Origin: Brachyspira pilosicoli | Lineage (GTDB): Bacteria; Spirochaetota; Brachyspiria; Brachyspirales; Brachyspiraceae | NCBI RefSeq assembly: GCF_036997485.1 | Contig: NZ_JAWLPU010000001.1 | Location: 744,001 to 808,000, forward strand | Length of the DNA: 64,000 nt | Reading direction: 5' to 3' | Shown here: one piece after another, positions 25,614-33,592 of the stretch | Layout: each line of letters begins with the position of its first letter | Numbering within the stretch: the stretch's first letter is position 1 | Position numbers and translations under genes: made by a program | Notes under the pieces: model-generated | The model's input: the letters and a program-made list of their open reading frames with translations, nothing else | Database searches by the model: none | Told to the model about the DNA's origin: nothing

Positions 25614-26578
25614 ATTACGTATTTAATTATTTGCTTTTAATATTTTACTTATTATCTTTTGTAATAGGTTTTTCTACTATATTTTATTCTATTATTTATT
25701 ATGTAATAGAGAGAGTTTTATGGCTTAAATATTATATAATATTTTTATTTACATTCAGCATATTAATTTTTATAAGGACTATAAGACTAATAACACTTTT
25801 AACTCTACCATCTTTTACTTCTAACAATATTTTTAATATGCTTTATTTCTTTATATTAACTTTGGCTATGGCATTAATGCTTTATTTTATACCTGCATTT
25901 TTATACAGGTTTTTAAAAATAAAATGGAGTTTGAAAACTAATATATCATATTTAATTTTATCTGTGTTTTATTTTGTATTAAGTATTGTAGGAATACTCA
26001 CATCATTTAATATATATATTTTATCAAGTATGATATTTTATATATCTATATTTTACTTACTTATAAAAGGTTTTTTAAATTATAAAAATATAGAAGATAA
26101 AACAATTAAATTTATAGTGAAAGTTTTAGGTATAATAACTATACTAATTTATCCAGTTCTTATATATCAGCTAATTATTTATAGAAAAGATTTTATGAAT
26201 ACAAATTCTATAGATGTAACTTTAATGTTATTTTATACATGGTGGAATTTAGTGATGTTAGGATATTTATTATGGTATTTTATAAGTATGATAAAATCTA
26301 ATAATATGAGGATATCTAATAGTTTATACAATAATAATAATGATGGGGAAAAAGATAATAATATTAAGTTGGAAGAAAAATCTGATTATAATGATTTTAA
26401 TTTAACTAAAAGAGAGAAGCAAATATTGTCTTATTTATTATCTGGTAAAACGAATAAAGAAATATCCTTAATTTTTGATATATCATTAAATACTGTTAAT
26501 AATCATGTAGCAAATATATATTATAAATCTGGTGTAAAAAATAGAGTTGAACTTGTAAATAAATTTTCTAAGTATTAA
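25610..26578 (+). CDS. Membrane-bound LuxR-type transcription regulator
   Basis: A 322-aa protein with about seven N-terminal membrane segments (to about residue 230), a polar Asn/Asp/Lys linker and a C-terminal LuxR/GerE helix-turn-helix (about 262-318: LTKREKQILSYLLSG, KEISLIFDISLNTVNNHV). It should sense a signal in the membrane and bind DNA directly. It is translationally coupled to the kinase-like protein and lies beside the GTA control region, so GTA regulation is a reasonable guess but not shown. Confidence 0.8.
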   Translation: MNYVFNYLLLIFYLLSFVIGFSTIFYSIIYYVIERVLWLKYYIIFLFTFSILIFIRTIRLITLLTLPSFTSNNIFNMLYFFILTLAMALMLYFIPAFLYRFLKIKWSLKTNISYLILSVFYFVLSIVGILTSFNIYILSSMIFYISIFYLLIKGFLNYKNIEDKTIKFIVKVLGIITILIYPVLIYQLIIYRKDFMNTNSIDVTLMLFYTWWNLVMLGYLLWYFISMIKSNNMRISNSLYNNNNDGEKDNNIKLEEKSDYNDFNLTKREKQILSYLLSGKTNKEISLIFDISLNTVNNHVANIYYKSGVKNRVELVNKFSKY

Positions 26579-26593
26579 TTAATTTTTAATAAA

Positions 26594-26625
26594 AAATAGC
26601 AAGTATTGTATAATACTTGCTATTT
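26594..26625. terminator. Bidirectional terminator between luxR-type gene and flgM
   Basis: AAATAGCAAGTATT (26594-26607) and AATACTTGCTATTT (26612-26625) are a perfect 14-bp stem with a 4-nt loop, T/A-rich on both sides, between convergent genes. Confidence 0.85.
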
Positions 26626-26646
26626 ATAATTTTTAATTAATTAATT

Positions 26647-26943
26647 TTATTCATCTATAGGCATAGCATCTATAATAGAATTAGCCAAAGAATTTAATAC
26701 TTCTTTTCTTAGAGCACCATCTTTCATGTACATTTCTAATCTTTTTTTAGCCTCAGCAACTTTTTCTTCTCTAATATCTGGAGATTGTTTAACTATGTCT
26801 ATTAATTTTTTATTTTGCAAAGCTATTTTAGATTCATTAGATATTTCAATTTTATCTGAACCTAATTGAGATGGACCATCTGAATATTTTACTTTAGAAT
26901 TAAATTGTATATTTTGTGTGCCGCCTATTTTATCAATTGTCAT
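26647..26943 (-). CDS. flgM: FlgM-like anti-sigma-28 factor
   Basis: From the ATG at 26943 (GGAG ribosome site) the product is 98 aa. The frame runs upstream to 27063 but that part lies inside rsmI. The pattern fits FlgM: a disordered polar N-terminus, a DKIEISNESK motif, then SPDIREEKVAEAKKRLE and a short C-terminal helix. FlgM holds FliA until the flagellar hook is finished, fitting a motile spirochaete. It overlaps rsmI by 11 bases. Confidence 0.8.
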   Translation of the reverse strand: MTIDKIGGTQNIQFNSKVKYSDGPSQLGSDKIEISNESKIALQNKKLIDIVKQSPDIREEKVAEAKKRLEMYMKDGALRKEVLNSLANSIIDAMPIDE

Positions 26944-27712
26944 AATCTGACTCCTTACATAGTATATTTTCGGCATTAGCTTTGCATACTTTAGATTTTC
27001 TATTATCAATAATGATGCAAAATTCTCCTTTATCAAGTATACTATTATTGCTAAAAAAAGCAAGCATATTAGAAGCTTTGTCTCTTATGATTTGTTCAAA
27101 TTTTTTAGTAAGCTCTCTTCCGATAACAATGTAAGTATTTTCTCCAAATATGTTAACAATATCTTCTATGCATGCTTTTATTCTATGCACAGATTCATAT
27201 AATACTATGATATTTTTTTCGTTTATATATAATTCTTTTAATTGATTTTTTCTTTTACCAGATTTATTAGAGAGAAAACCTACAAATAAAGTATTGCCGG
27301 AGACACCAGAAGCAGATAGCAAAGTAGTAAAAGCAGATATACCTCCAACGGGAATAATTTTAATATTATTTTCTATAGCCTTAGTAATTATGCTCACACC
27401 TGGGTCGCTTATACAGGGAGTGCCTGCATCGCTTACAATAGCAACAGAATTTCCATTTAAAATATTGTTTATATATTCATTAATTTTTTTTTCTGTTGAG
27501 TGGCTATGATATGAGTATATAGGTTTTTTAATGTTGTATGCATTTAGAAGTTTAAGAGTTACTCTTGTATCTTCTGCGAGAATGAAGTCAACATTATTTA
27601 ATATTTTCAAAGCTCTTATAGTAATATCTTCTATATTTCCTATAGGTGTAGCCACCACATATATAGCGGATTGTTCTATGTTTATGTTATCGTTTAAGTT
27701 AATATTTTCCAT
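26933..27712 (-). CDS. rsmI: 16S rRNA (cytidine-1402-2'-O)-methyltransferase
   Basis: A 259-aa SAM-dependent methyltransferase of the tetrapyrrole-methylase fold that modifies C1402 of 16S rRNA. Diagnostic segments are YVVATPIGNIEDITIRAL at the N-terminus, LAEDTRVTLKLL, and VAIVSDAGTPCISDPG near 95-110. No clear ribosome site before the ATG. The 238-bp gap upstream holds two parS-like sites. Confidence 0.93.
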   Translation of the reverse strand: MENINLNDNINIEQSAIYVVATPIGNIEDITIRALKILNNVDFILAEDTRVTLKLLNAYNIKKPIYSYHSHSTEKKINEYINNILNGNSVAIVSDAGTPCISDPGVSIITKAIENNIKIIPVGGISAFTTLLSASGVSGNTLFVGFLSNKSGKRKNQLKELYINEKNIIVLYESVHRIKACIEDIVNIFGENTYIVIGRELTKKFEQIIRDKASNMLAFFSNNSILDKGEFCIIIDNRKSKVCKANAENILCKESDYDN

Positions 27713-27755
27713 ATTTTTATTTTAATTTATAAAATATAATTTGCAATAGTTTAAA

Positions 27756-27771
27756 TGTTTCACATGAAACA
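27756..27771. promoter_or_regulatory. parS-like site 1
   Basis: TGTTTCACATGAAACA differs at one central base from the well-known ParB site TGTTTCACGTGAAACA. Flanking AAA/TTT extend the match with site 2. Confidence 0.65.
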
Positions 27772-27870
27772 TTTTCAATATATTTGTAAAAAAGCTATTT
27801 AAATATATAAACAAACTATTACTAAAAAAATAAAAATTCTAATAAATTAAACATAAAAGCAAAAACAAAA

Positions 27871-27886
27871 TGTTTCATGTGAAACA
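27871..27886. promoter_or_regulatory. parS-like site 2, inverted relative to site 1
   Basis: TGTTTCATGTGAAACA is the exact reverse complement of site 1, 115 bp away; identity extends three bases to each side. Both are in the non-coding gap between rsmI and the cupin gene. Confidence 0.65.
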
Positions 27887-27950
27887 TTTAAATTCAGCTG
27901 CTAATTTTTAAAATGTTTTAACCGAAATTTATGCATGCGAGGATGATAAT

Positions 27951-28277
27951 ATGACAGAGCAGAAATTTTATTATAAATCTAATACTTTAAAAGAATTTAA
28001 TTGCCAAAATGATGATGAAAAACTAATAGATATATTAAGCAGTAAAGGTTATAATATCTACTCAATTAAACAGAAAACTAATCAGCTTATACCATATCAT
28101 GAACACCCTTCCGAAGAAATGGTAATAGTTTTAAGCGGTAAAATTAGGTATGTTGTAGAGGAAGAAATAGTAGACCTTGAAGAAGGTGATGTTATTAAAG
28201 TGAAACCTCATTCTATACATTCTATGATTAGTATAGCAGAAGAAATTTATTCTAACCTATTATTAATATTTCTTTAA
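27951..28277 (+). CDS. Small cupin-domain protein
   Basis: A 108-aa single-cupin protein. The cupin motif 1 HEHPSEEMVIVLSG (about 48-61, two His and one Glu for metal binding) and motif 2 EGDVIKVKPHSIHSM (about 78-92) are clear. Small cupins bind metals and sugars or act as regulators or isomerases; the ligand is not evident. AGGATG precedes the ATG. Its stop codon overlaps that of the convergent nuclease gene. Confidence 0.85.
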   Translation: MTEQKFYYKSNTLKEFNCQNDDEKLIDILSSKGYNIYSIKQKTNQLIPYHEHPSEEMVIVLSGKIRYVVEEEIVDLEEGDVIKVKPHSIHSMISIAEEIYSNLLLIFL

Positions 28278-29077
28278 TTATTAATTAATAGTTCATCTGT
28301 ATTGTCTGCTATATTTTCTGTATAATCTCCATTGCAGATCTTATTAAAATCACAAAACTCGCAGTGTGTGCCTATCCTTTTATCAAATGCCCTATCATAT
28401 CTTATATCGTTTATTATCTCGTCAAACCATTCGCCTATATATTTTATTGATTCCTTTGTAAAATCTATTGTATCAAATTTGTCTTCATCAAAATGGTAAT
28501 ATGAACCATTTGTTACATTGAAATTTAATGAGTCTAATATAAAAGCATAAAGTTTAAGCTGAAGAGTTTTTCTTTCTCTCTCTGTATTATCTTCGCCTAA
28601 ATCATAATACTTATTTGTTTTATAATCCACTATCTGTAAGGAACCATCAGCAGATAAATCTATCCTATCTATACGTCCAAATAATATATAATCTCTTATC
28701 TTTGTTTCTTTATAGCTTTCTATTTGATAAGGTACTTTTTGTCCAAAAGAATTAAAGAAATTTGAAAGCATATATAACCCTTTCTCCCCAAGCTCCTTTT
28801 CTTCTTCTCTGCTATTAAAAAAAGACCTTATGCCGCTTCTCTTCCAAACCTCTCTAAATATATTGTGCAAACTCTCTAAATTTCTCTCTTCTGCACGTAG
28901 TTGATAAAATTCTTTGCAAGCTAAATGTATAGCATTACCAAAAATAAAATATACATTTACGCCTCTTTTATATTTTTTAAAAGGCTTCTCTATATAAGTG
29001 TATCTATACTTTCTCGGACAAAGTAAATATGTGGACATACTATACTCGCTAAATCTTTGAAGTTTTTTTGATTCCAT
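28274..29077 (-). CDS. PD-(D/E)XK nuclease with likely iron-sulfur cysteines (AddB/Cas4-like)
   Basis: A 267-aa single-domain nuclease of the PD-(D/E)XK superfamily. GRIDRIDL (about 134-141) and LQIVDYKTNK (about 147-156) supply the Asp, Asp and Lys of the active site, and TLQLKLYAFIL is the following QxxxY-type helix. One early Cys (LLCPRKY, about 19) and a C-terminal CEFCDFNKIC cluster match the four-cysteine Fe-S staple of AddB and Cas4. It is not next to cas genes or a helicase. A stand-alone repair nuclease is likely. Confidence 0.8.
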   Translation of the reverse strand: MESKKLQRFSEYSMSTYLLCPRKYRYTYIEKPFKKYKRGVNVYFIFGNAIHLACKEFYQLRAEERNLESLHNIFREVWKRSGIRSFFNSREEEKELGEKGLYMLSNFFNSFGQKVPYQIESYKETKIRDYILFGRIDRIDLSADGSLQIVDYKTNKYYDLGEDNTERERKTLQLKLYAFILDSLNFNVTNGSYYHFDEDKFDTIDFTKESIKYIGEWFDEIINDIRYDRAFDKRIGTHCEFCDFNKICNGDYTENIADNTDELLINN

Positions 29078-29080
29078 ATT

Positions 29081-29911
29081 TTATTTATTATTATTTGTAT
29101 ATTTATTTAATAGTTCAACTATATCAGTATCAGAGGTTAAATCAATAGCCTTATCATCATTTACATTTTCTAAATTTGCATTAGCATCATTTTTTAATAA
29201 TATCTCTACTGCCTTATAGCTTTGTGAAGCAGCAGCAAAATGCAAAGCAGTCCATCCATCATAATCTTGTGCATTAATATTAGCACCATATTTTAATAAA
29301 GTATTTATTGCAGATATTTGATTATTCATAGATGCCCACATTAAAGGTGTTGTTCCTGTATCATCTTCTATATCTACAAGATTATTTATTTTCTTTGCAG
29401 AATAAGATTGCATTATTATATCTATTATATCTGAATATCCTTTCGATGCTGCTATATGTATTGCCATAGCAGAATCTATACTGTCTCTTGCCTCAAGATT
29501 AGCACCATAATTTAAAAGCGTTTCAACGATTTCACCGTATCCATAATAACAAGCAAGAAGAAGAGGAGTATCTCCATCTGCATACCATTTTTCATTATCA
29601 TTAGTTATTATAGTATCTTTTGGAAGTTTAACTTCTATATCTATTTTTTTATTTTCTAATAATTCCTTTACTACTATTATGTTGTTATATTCAACAGCTC
29701 TATGTAACAAGCTCCAACCATACTCGTCCTTTATATTAACATCAGCTCCAAGTTTTATTATATTTACAGCAATATCTGTTTTACCGTCTTTTAAGGCATT
29801 AAATAATCCTTGGTTATTAGAATCATATTTTAGATTATTATTTTGAGCATAAATATTAGAAATTAATAAAATTTTAAATAATAATATAATTAATGCTATT
29901 TTTCTCATCAA
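29081..29911 (-). CDS. Secreted ankyrin-repeat protein
   Basis: A 276-aa protein with a signal peptide (ALIILLFKILLISNIYA) and about six ankyrin repeats (SLLHRAVEYN, TPLLLACYYGYGEIVETLL, AMAIHIAASKG, TPLMWASMNN, TALHFAAASQS). It is closely related to each half of the larger protein at 54749-56689, including the unusual WY..GDTPLL repeat. Likely exported to the periplasm or surface; partner unknown. It ends four bases before the nuclease start. Confidence 0.85.
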   Translation of the reverse strand: MMRKIALIILLFKILLISNIYAQNNNLKYDSNNQGLFNALKDGKTDIAVNIIKLGADVNIKDEYGWSLLHRAVEYNNIIVVKELLENKKIDIEVKLPKDTIITNDNEKWYADGDTPLLLACYYGYGEIVETLLNYGANLEARDSIDSAMAIHIAASKGYSDIIDIIMQSYSAKKINNLVDIEDDTGTTPLMWASMNNQISAINTLLKYGANINAQDYDGWTALHFAAASQSYKAVEILLKNDANANLENVNDDKAIDLTSDTDIVELLNKYTNNNK

Positions 29912-30080
29912 GCCAGCCCCAAAGTTATGTTAATTATATTATAATACATTTTAACACAATTATCAATATATCACATAAAATATATCTTGAAATAATTTTA
30001 CTATTTTTATAAAGCAGTTATATTTATAATATATAAGACTATGATTAGACTAAAACGATATAGTATAAATTTACAGTATA

Positions 30081-30692
30081 TTAATTTTTATACGGCTTGT
30101 ATTTATCTAATAACTTTTTTATAGAATCGTATTTAAAACCTTTTCTCATTAAGGTCCTTATAATATAATCATTTCTTTTATCTTTATTTTCATAGATTTT
30201 ATAATATTTTCTAATAGCATTTTTTAATGATCTTACTTCATTTTTTTCTGTTATTAAATGAGAAACTCTCTCTATTGTTTTGTTTTTTAATTTAGCTTTT
30301 TTAAGAGCATCAAGAATATATCTTTTGCTTTTGCCTTTTAATTTTAGGCTATTAACAGTGATTTTAGCAAATCTTTTATCGTCTATAAGTTCATATTCTT
30401 TGCAATAAGCTATAGCATAATTAATAAATCTTTTTTTATGACCTTTTTTAAGCAGCTTATCTCTAAGCATACCCTCACTTAAAAAACCTCTTCTTAAAGC
30501 ATTAACAGCAGATTTTTTAGCAGCAGCCTCATAAGCTCTCATTCTTATATGCGGTATTTCATCATATTCTAATTCCATACCTTCATAAATATCAAGTTCA
30601 TAAGTTCCGTTTTTTGGTATTGTAAAATATTCGCCGCCGGATACTTTTATGTAGATTTTATCATTTTTTAATTTCATTTTAAGAATAGTCAT
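30081..30692 (-). CDS. recX: RecX-family regulator of RecA
   Basis: RecX modulates RecA filament growth. From the ATG at 30692 the product is 203 aa with three-helix repeats typical of the family (YEAAAKKSAVNALRRGFLSE, MLRDKLLKKG, AIAYCKEYELIDDKRFAK, and a second and third repeat ending LMRKGFKYDSIKKLL). A longer frame to a TTG at 30764 would run into the CCGCACGG repeat, and no ribosome site supports either start strongly. recA is not in the window. Confidence 0.85.
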   Translation of the reverse strand: MTILKMKLKNDKIYIKVSGGEYFTIPKNGTYELDIYEGMELEYDEIPHIRMRAYEAAAKKSAVNALRRGFLSEGMLRDKLLKKGHKKRFINYAIAYCKEYELIDDKRFAKITVNSLKLKGKSKRYILDALKKAKLKNKTIERVSHLITEKNEVRSLKNAIRKYYKIYENKDKRNDYIIRTLMRKGFKYDSIKKLLDKYKPYKN

Positions 30693-30744
30693 AAATATAA
30701 TATATATCAAAAATATCAGTTTTTCAATATTATAGTTTATATAA

Positions 30745-31170
30745 CCGCACGGTAAACTAAACAAAAAATTAAAATAATCTTAGATTGCAGTTTTAATTAT
30801 ATTGTCAAATTTGTTTAACGTGCGTGAAATAAACAAAAAATTTAATAAAAGCTTGGGAGGGAGCTAACATTTCTAATTAAGCAAAAAAATAAATAAAGAT
30901 TAATTTTTAAAATACAAACATCAAATTTAAAAGGGCGGGGAATTTAAGTAAATTTTAAAATTTAAATTACATACCCCACCCTTTAAATCTCTTTATTTCA
31001 TCTCTTATTTTTGTTTAATTTTTCTTTTTTGTTTTTAAAAGTAATTCTTGCCCCCACCCTGGGATTTTTTAAATTTTTTGATTATACACCGCACGGTAAA
31101 CTAAATAAAAAATATAAAATAATTTTTAATTACAGTTTTTATCATTTTTCTAAATCTATACACCGTGCGT
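30745..31170. repeat. CCGCACGG-hairpin structured intergenic element, copy 2 (two hairpins)
   Basis: CCGCACGGTAAAC (30745-30757) pairs with GTTTAACGTGCG (30813-30824); a second pair lies at 31089-31101 and 31161-31171. Between them AAGCTTGGGAGGG (about 30849) faces CCCACCCTGGG (about 31053) and AAGGGCGGGG (about 30931) faces CCCCACCCTT (about 30974). Same plan as 15331-15655. It fills the 490-bp gap upstream of the cystine transporter; the small frame at 31011-31232 is inside it and is rejected. Confidence 0.7.
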
Positions 31171-31188
31171 TAAAAATTAATCTTAATT

Positions 31189-31216
31189 TTGACAAACTTA
31201 AAAATTTAAGTATAAT
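31189..31216 (+). promoter_or_regulatory. Promoter of the cystine transporter gene
   Basis: TTGACA (31189-31194), 16-bp spacer AACTTAAAAATTTAAG, TATAAT (31211-31216), then AAGGAG (31240) and ATG (31255). The TTGACAAACTTAAAA stretch is also found at the ends of several interspersed repeat copies. Confidence 0.8.
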
Positions 31217-31254
31217 CTACGCATTAATATAAAAATCATAAGGAGTCAATTTAT

Positions 31255-32646
31255 ATGTGGGTTTATACACTCATAAATATAATAGTTTTATTGTTAATAA
31301 TATTTCTATTATATTTTATGGAAAAGAAACATTTAAATTTTACAGTTAGAGTATTAAGTGCATTGATATTAGGTTTACTATTAGGTTTTGTATTAAGAAA
31401 TATATATGCACAAAATACAGATGTTATAACTAACACAATGATTTGGTATAATGTTGTTGGAAGCGGTTATGTAAGATTATTACAAATGTTAGTCATGCCT
31501 TTAATATTTATTTCTATCACTATGGCATTATTAAATATAAAAGGTGATTCTAATATAGCAAAGATGACTATGATAATAATAGCAATTTTAATGATAACAA
31601 CAGCTATATCTGCTTTAGTTGGAATACTAATTTCTAAAGGATTTGGTTTAGATGCTTCAAAGATACAAGCTATAGTAGGGGATTATTCTCAAGGGGCGTT
31701 AAATTATGAAAACCGATTAGAGGCATTTAATTCTAAACCTGTACCTCAGCAATTACTTGAGATTATACCTACAAACCCATTTAGTGCTTTGGCAGGCGGC
31801 GGGGGCTCACCTACTTTATCTGTTGTATTTTTCTCTGCTTTTGTTGGAATGGCTGCTTTGGGTATTAAAAAGAAAAAACCTGAAATTTTTGATTTCTTTA
31901 GAAAGATAATGTTTTCTTTACATGAAATAGTAATGAGAATAGTTAGCATGGTAATGAAATTGACTCCTTATGGTGTATTAGCTTTAATGGCTAAGTTTAT
32001 GGCTACTAGTGATTTAAAAGCCTTTGCACAATTAGGTCAATTCTTATTAGCTTCATATATAGCAATATTTATTATGCTTATAGTTCATAGTATTATACTT
32101 ATGATATTTGGATATAACCCTGTTAAATACTATTCCAAAGCATTGCCTACATTAGCTTTTGCTTTTTCATCAAGAACTAGTGCTGGTACTTTGCCTATGA
32201 CAGTAGATACTTTAAAAAACAAGATGGGTATATCTGAAGGAGTTTCTAACCTATCTGCTTCACTTGCTGTTACCATAGGACAAAATGGATGTGCTGGAAT
32301 ATATCCTGCTATGGTTGTTGCTATGATAGCACCTACTTTAGGAATAAATGTTTTTGAGCCTGTATTTTTAATAAAGGTTGTAATAATAATAGCTATAGGA
32401 AGTTTTGGAATAGCTGGAGTTGGAGGCGGTGCTACTAATGCTGCCCTTATTACACTTTCTGCTTTAAATTTCCCTGTTGAATTAGTTGCTATACTTTTAG
32501 GAATAGAACCATTAATTGATATGGGCAGAACTTTACTTAATGTTAATGACGGAATGATTACAGCTGCTGCTACTGGTAAGATTTGTAAAGAAGTGGATAT
32601 GAGTAAGTTTAATTCAAGTATTGCAGCCAATACTGAAAATTCTTAA
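31255..32646 (+). CDS. tcyP: L-cystine/dicarboxylate cation symporter (TcyP-like, DAACS family)
   Basis: A 463-aa polytopic symporter of the glutamate/dicarboxylate family. The FSSRTSAGTLPMTVDTL segment replaces the serine-rich SSSSAATLP hairpin of glutamate carriers and is typical of TcyP-type cystine carriers, as is the length. Other blocks are LVMPLIFISITMALLN, GGGGSPTLSVVFFSAFVG and GVGGGATNAALITLS. Regulated by its own near-consensus promoter and ended by a terminator. The convergent neighbour encodes a predicted sulfur-sensing regulator, which fits sulfur nutrition. Confidence 0.85.
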   Translation: MWVYTLINIIVLLLIIFLLYFMEKKHLNFTVRVLSALILGLLLGFVLRNIYAQNTDVITNTMIWYNVVGSGYVRLLQMLVMPLIFISITMALLNIKGDSNIAKMTMIIIAILMITTAISALVGILISKGFGLDASKIQAIVGDYSQGALNYENRLEAFNSKPVPQQLLEIIPTNPFSALAGGGGSPTLSVVFFSAFVGMAALGIKKKKPEIFDFFRKIMFSLHEIVMRIVSMVMKLTPYGVLALMAKFMATSDLKAFAQLGQFLLASYIAIFIMLIVHSIILMIFGYNPVKYYSKALPTLAFAFSSRTSAGTLPMTVDTLKNKMGISEGVSNLSASLAVTIGQNGCAGIYPAMVVAMIAPTLGINVFEPVFLIKVVIIIAIGSFGIAGVGGGATNAALITLSALNFPVELVAILLGIEPLIDMGRTLLNVNDGMITAAATGKICKEVDMSKFNSSIAANTENS

Positions 32647-32673
32647 AGCGTAAAAAGTACAAAATAATATTAA

Positions 32674-32712
32674 AAAGCCCTCCTGATAAAAATGTCAGAA
32701 GGGTTTTTTATA
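32674..32712 (+). terminator. Terminator after cystine transporter gene
   Basis: GCCCTCCTGA (32677-32686) pairs with TCAGAAGGG (32695-32703) with one mismatch, followed by TTTTTTAT. It may also work for the convergent gene. Confidence 0.75.
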
Positions 32713-32734
32713 ATAAAAAAATTTATTTAAAAAT

Positions 32735-33340
32735 TTACTTTATTAATTTTTTCATATATCTAAAGAAGTCTTCTTTTTCTTTTGGTGAAATCATACAAGT
32801 ATTTAAAAACACTTCCATAATTTCTTGATTAACACTAGCCATAGCTGCCTTAACAGCCAAAGCTTGATTAAGTATATCTCCGCAATATTCTCCTTTAATG
32901 AGCATTTTTTTCATGCCGTTTATCTGACCTTCTATTCTATTTAATCTAATTATAAGTTTTTTTCTTTTTTCTACAATTTCTTCTCTGCTAAACTTAGAAA
33001 CTTTAGTATCATCGCCGCAATACTTATTCCAAGCCTTAAGCCCGCCTTCAAGCACATACAAATTATTAAATCCTACGGTTTTCATATATGAAGCAGCATC
33101 AATTCCCAATTTCCCAACAGAACAATAAATTAAATAATTAATATTTTTATCAAGTTTTTCTATTTCTCTTTTAAATACCCTCGGTCTTAAAAAATCTACT
33201 AATAAAGAATTTTCTATCATTCCTTCATAATTATGCTCTAATTCAGTTCTCACATCCAAAATTATAAAATTATCTAATTCTTCCATTTTTTTTTCAAATT
33301 CTGAAGGTGTTAATACGGTAACTCCATTATCTAATGTCAT
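32735..33340 (-). CDS. Rhodanese-CstR-like fusion: predicted persulfide-sensing repressor
   Basis: A 201-aa two-domain protein. Residues 1-110 are a rhodanese domain (IILDVRTELEHNYEG, active Cys73 in IYCSVGKLG, VLEGGLKAWNKYCG). Residues 120-200 are a CsoR/DUF156 DNA-binding domain (IRLNRIEGQINGMKKML). Its cysteines are Cys153 and Cys182, exactly 29 apart as in CsoR/CstR, while the CsoR copper-ligand His is Phe178, as expected for sulfur-sensing CstR rather than copper sensing. ATG at 33340 has AAGGA; the frame extends to a less likely start at 33388. Fusion of a sulfur carrier to its sensor suggests autonomous sulfide response. Confidence 0.8.
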   Translation of the reverse strand: MTLDNGVTVLTPSEFEKKMEELDNFIILDVRTELEHNYEGMIENSLLVDFLRPRVFKREIEKLDKNINYLIYCSVGKLGIDAASYMKTVGFNNLYVLEGGLKAWNKYCGDDTKVSKFSREEIVEKRKKLIIRLNRIEGQINGMKKMLIKGEYCGDILNQALAVKAAMASVNQEIMEVFLNTCMISPKEKEDFFRYMKKLIK

Positions 33341-33592
33341 ATAAAATCCTTGAAGTTTTAAATAATATTTATCTATATTATATAACAAAAATAAGTTTTT
33401 ACAAAATATTTTAAATTATTTTTATTTAAATAATGAACTGATTATTTAATTTATAAAATATCAAAATTATATTATTATATTTATTATTCATAGAAATTTA
33501 TTTTATTGCTTGCAAAACGATGGATTTAATTATATTATTAAGCGATAATATTTTAAATTTTTTTATTAGGTTATGATATATTAGGAGATATT

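Noticed and set aside
28274-29077. Nuclease as a CRISPR Cas4
   Set aside because: Active-site and cysteine pattern fit, but there are no cas genes or arrays nearby.
31011-31232. 73-codon plus-strand ORF before tcyP
   Set aside because: It lies within the CCGCACGG element and over the tcyP promoter.
32130-32630. 166-codon minus-strand ORF
   Set aside because: Antisense shadow of the TcyP-like transporter.
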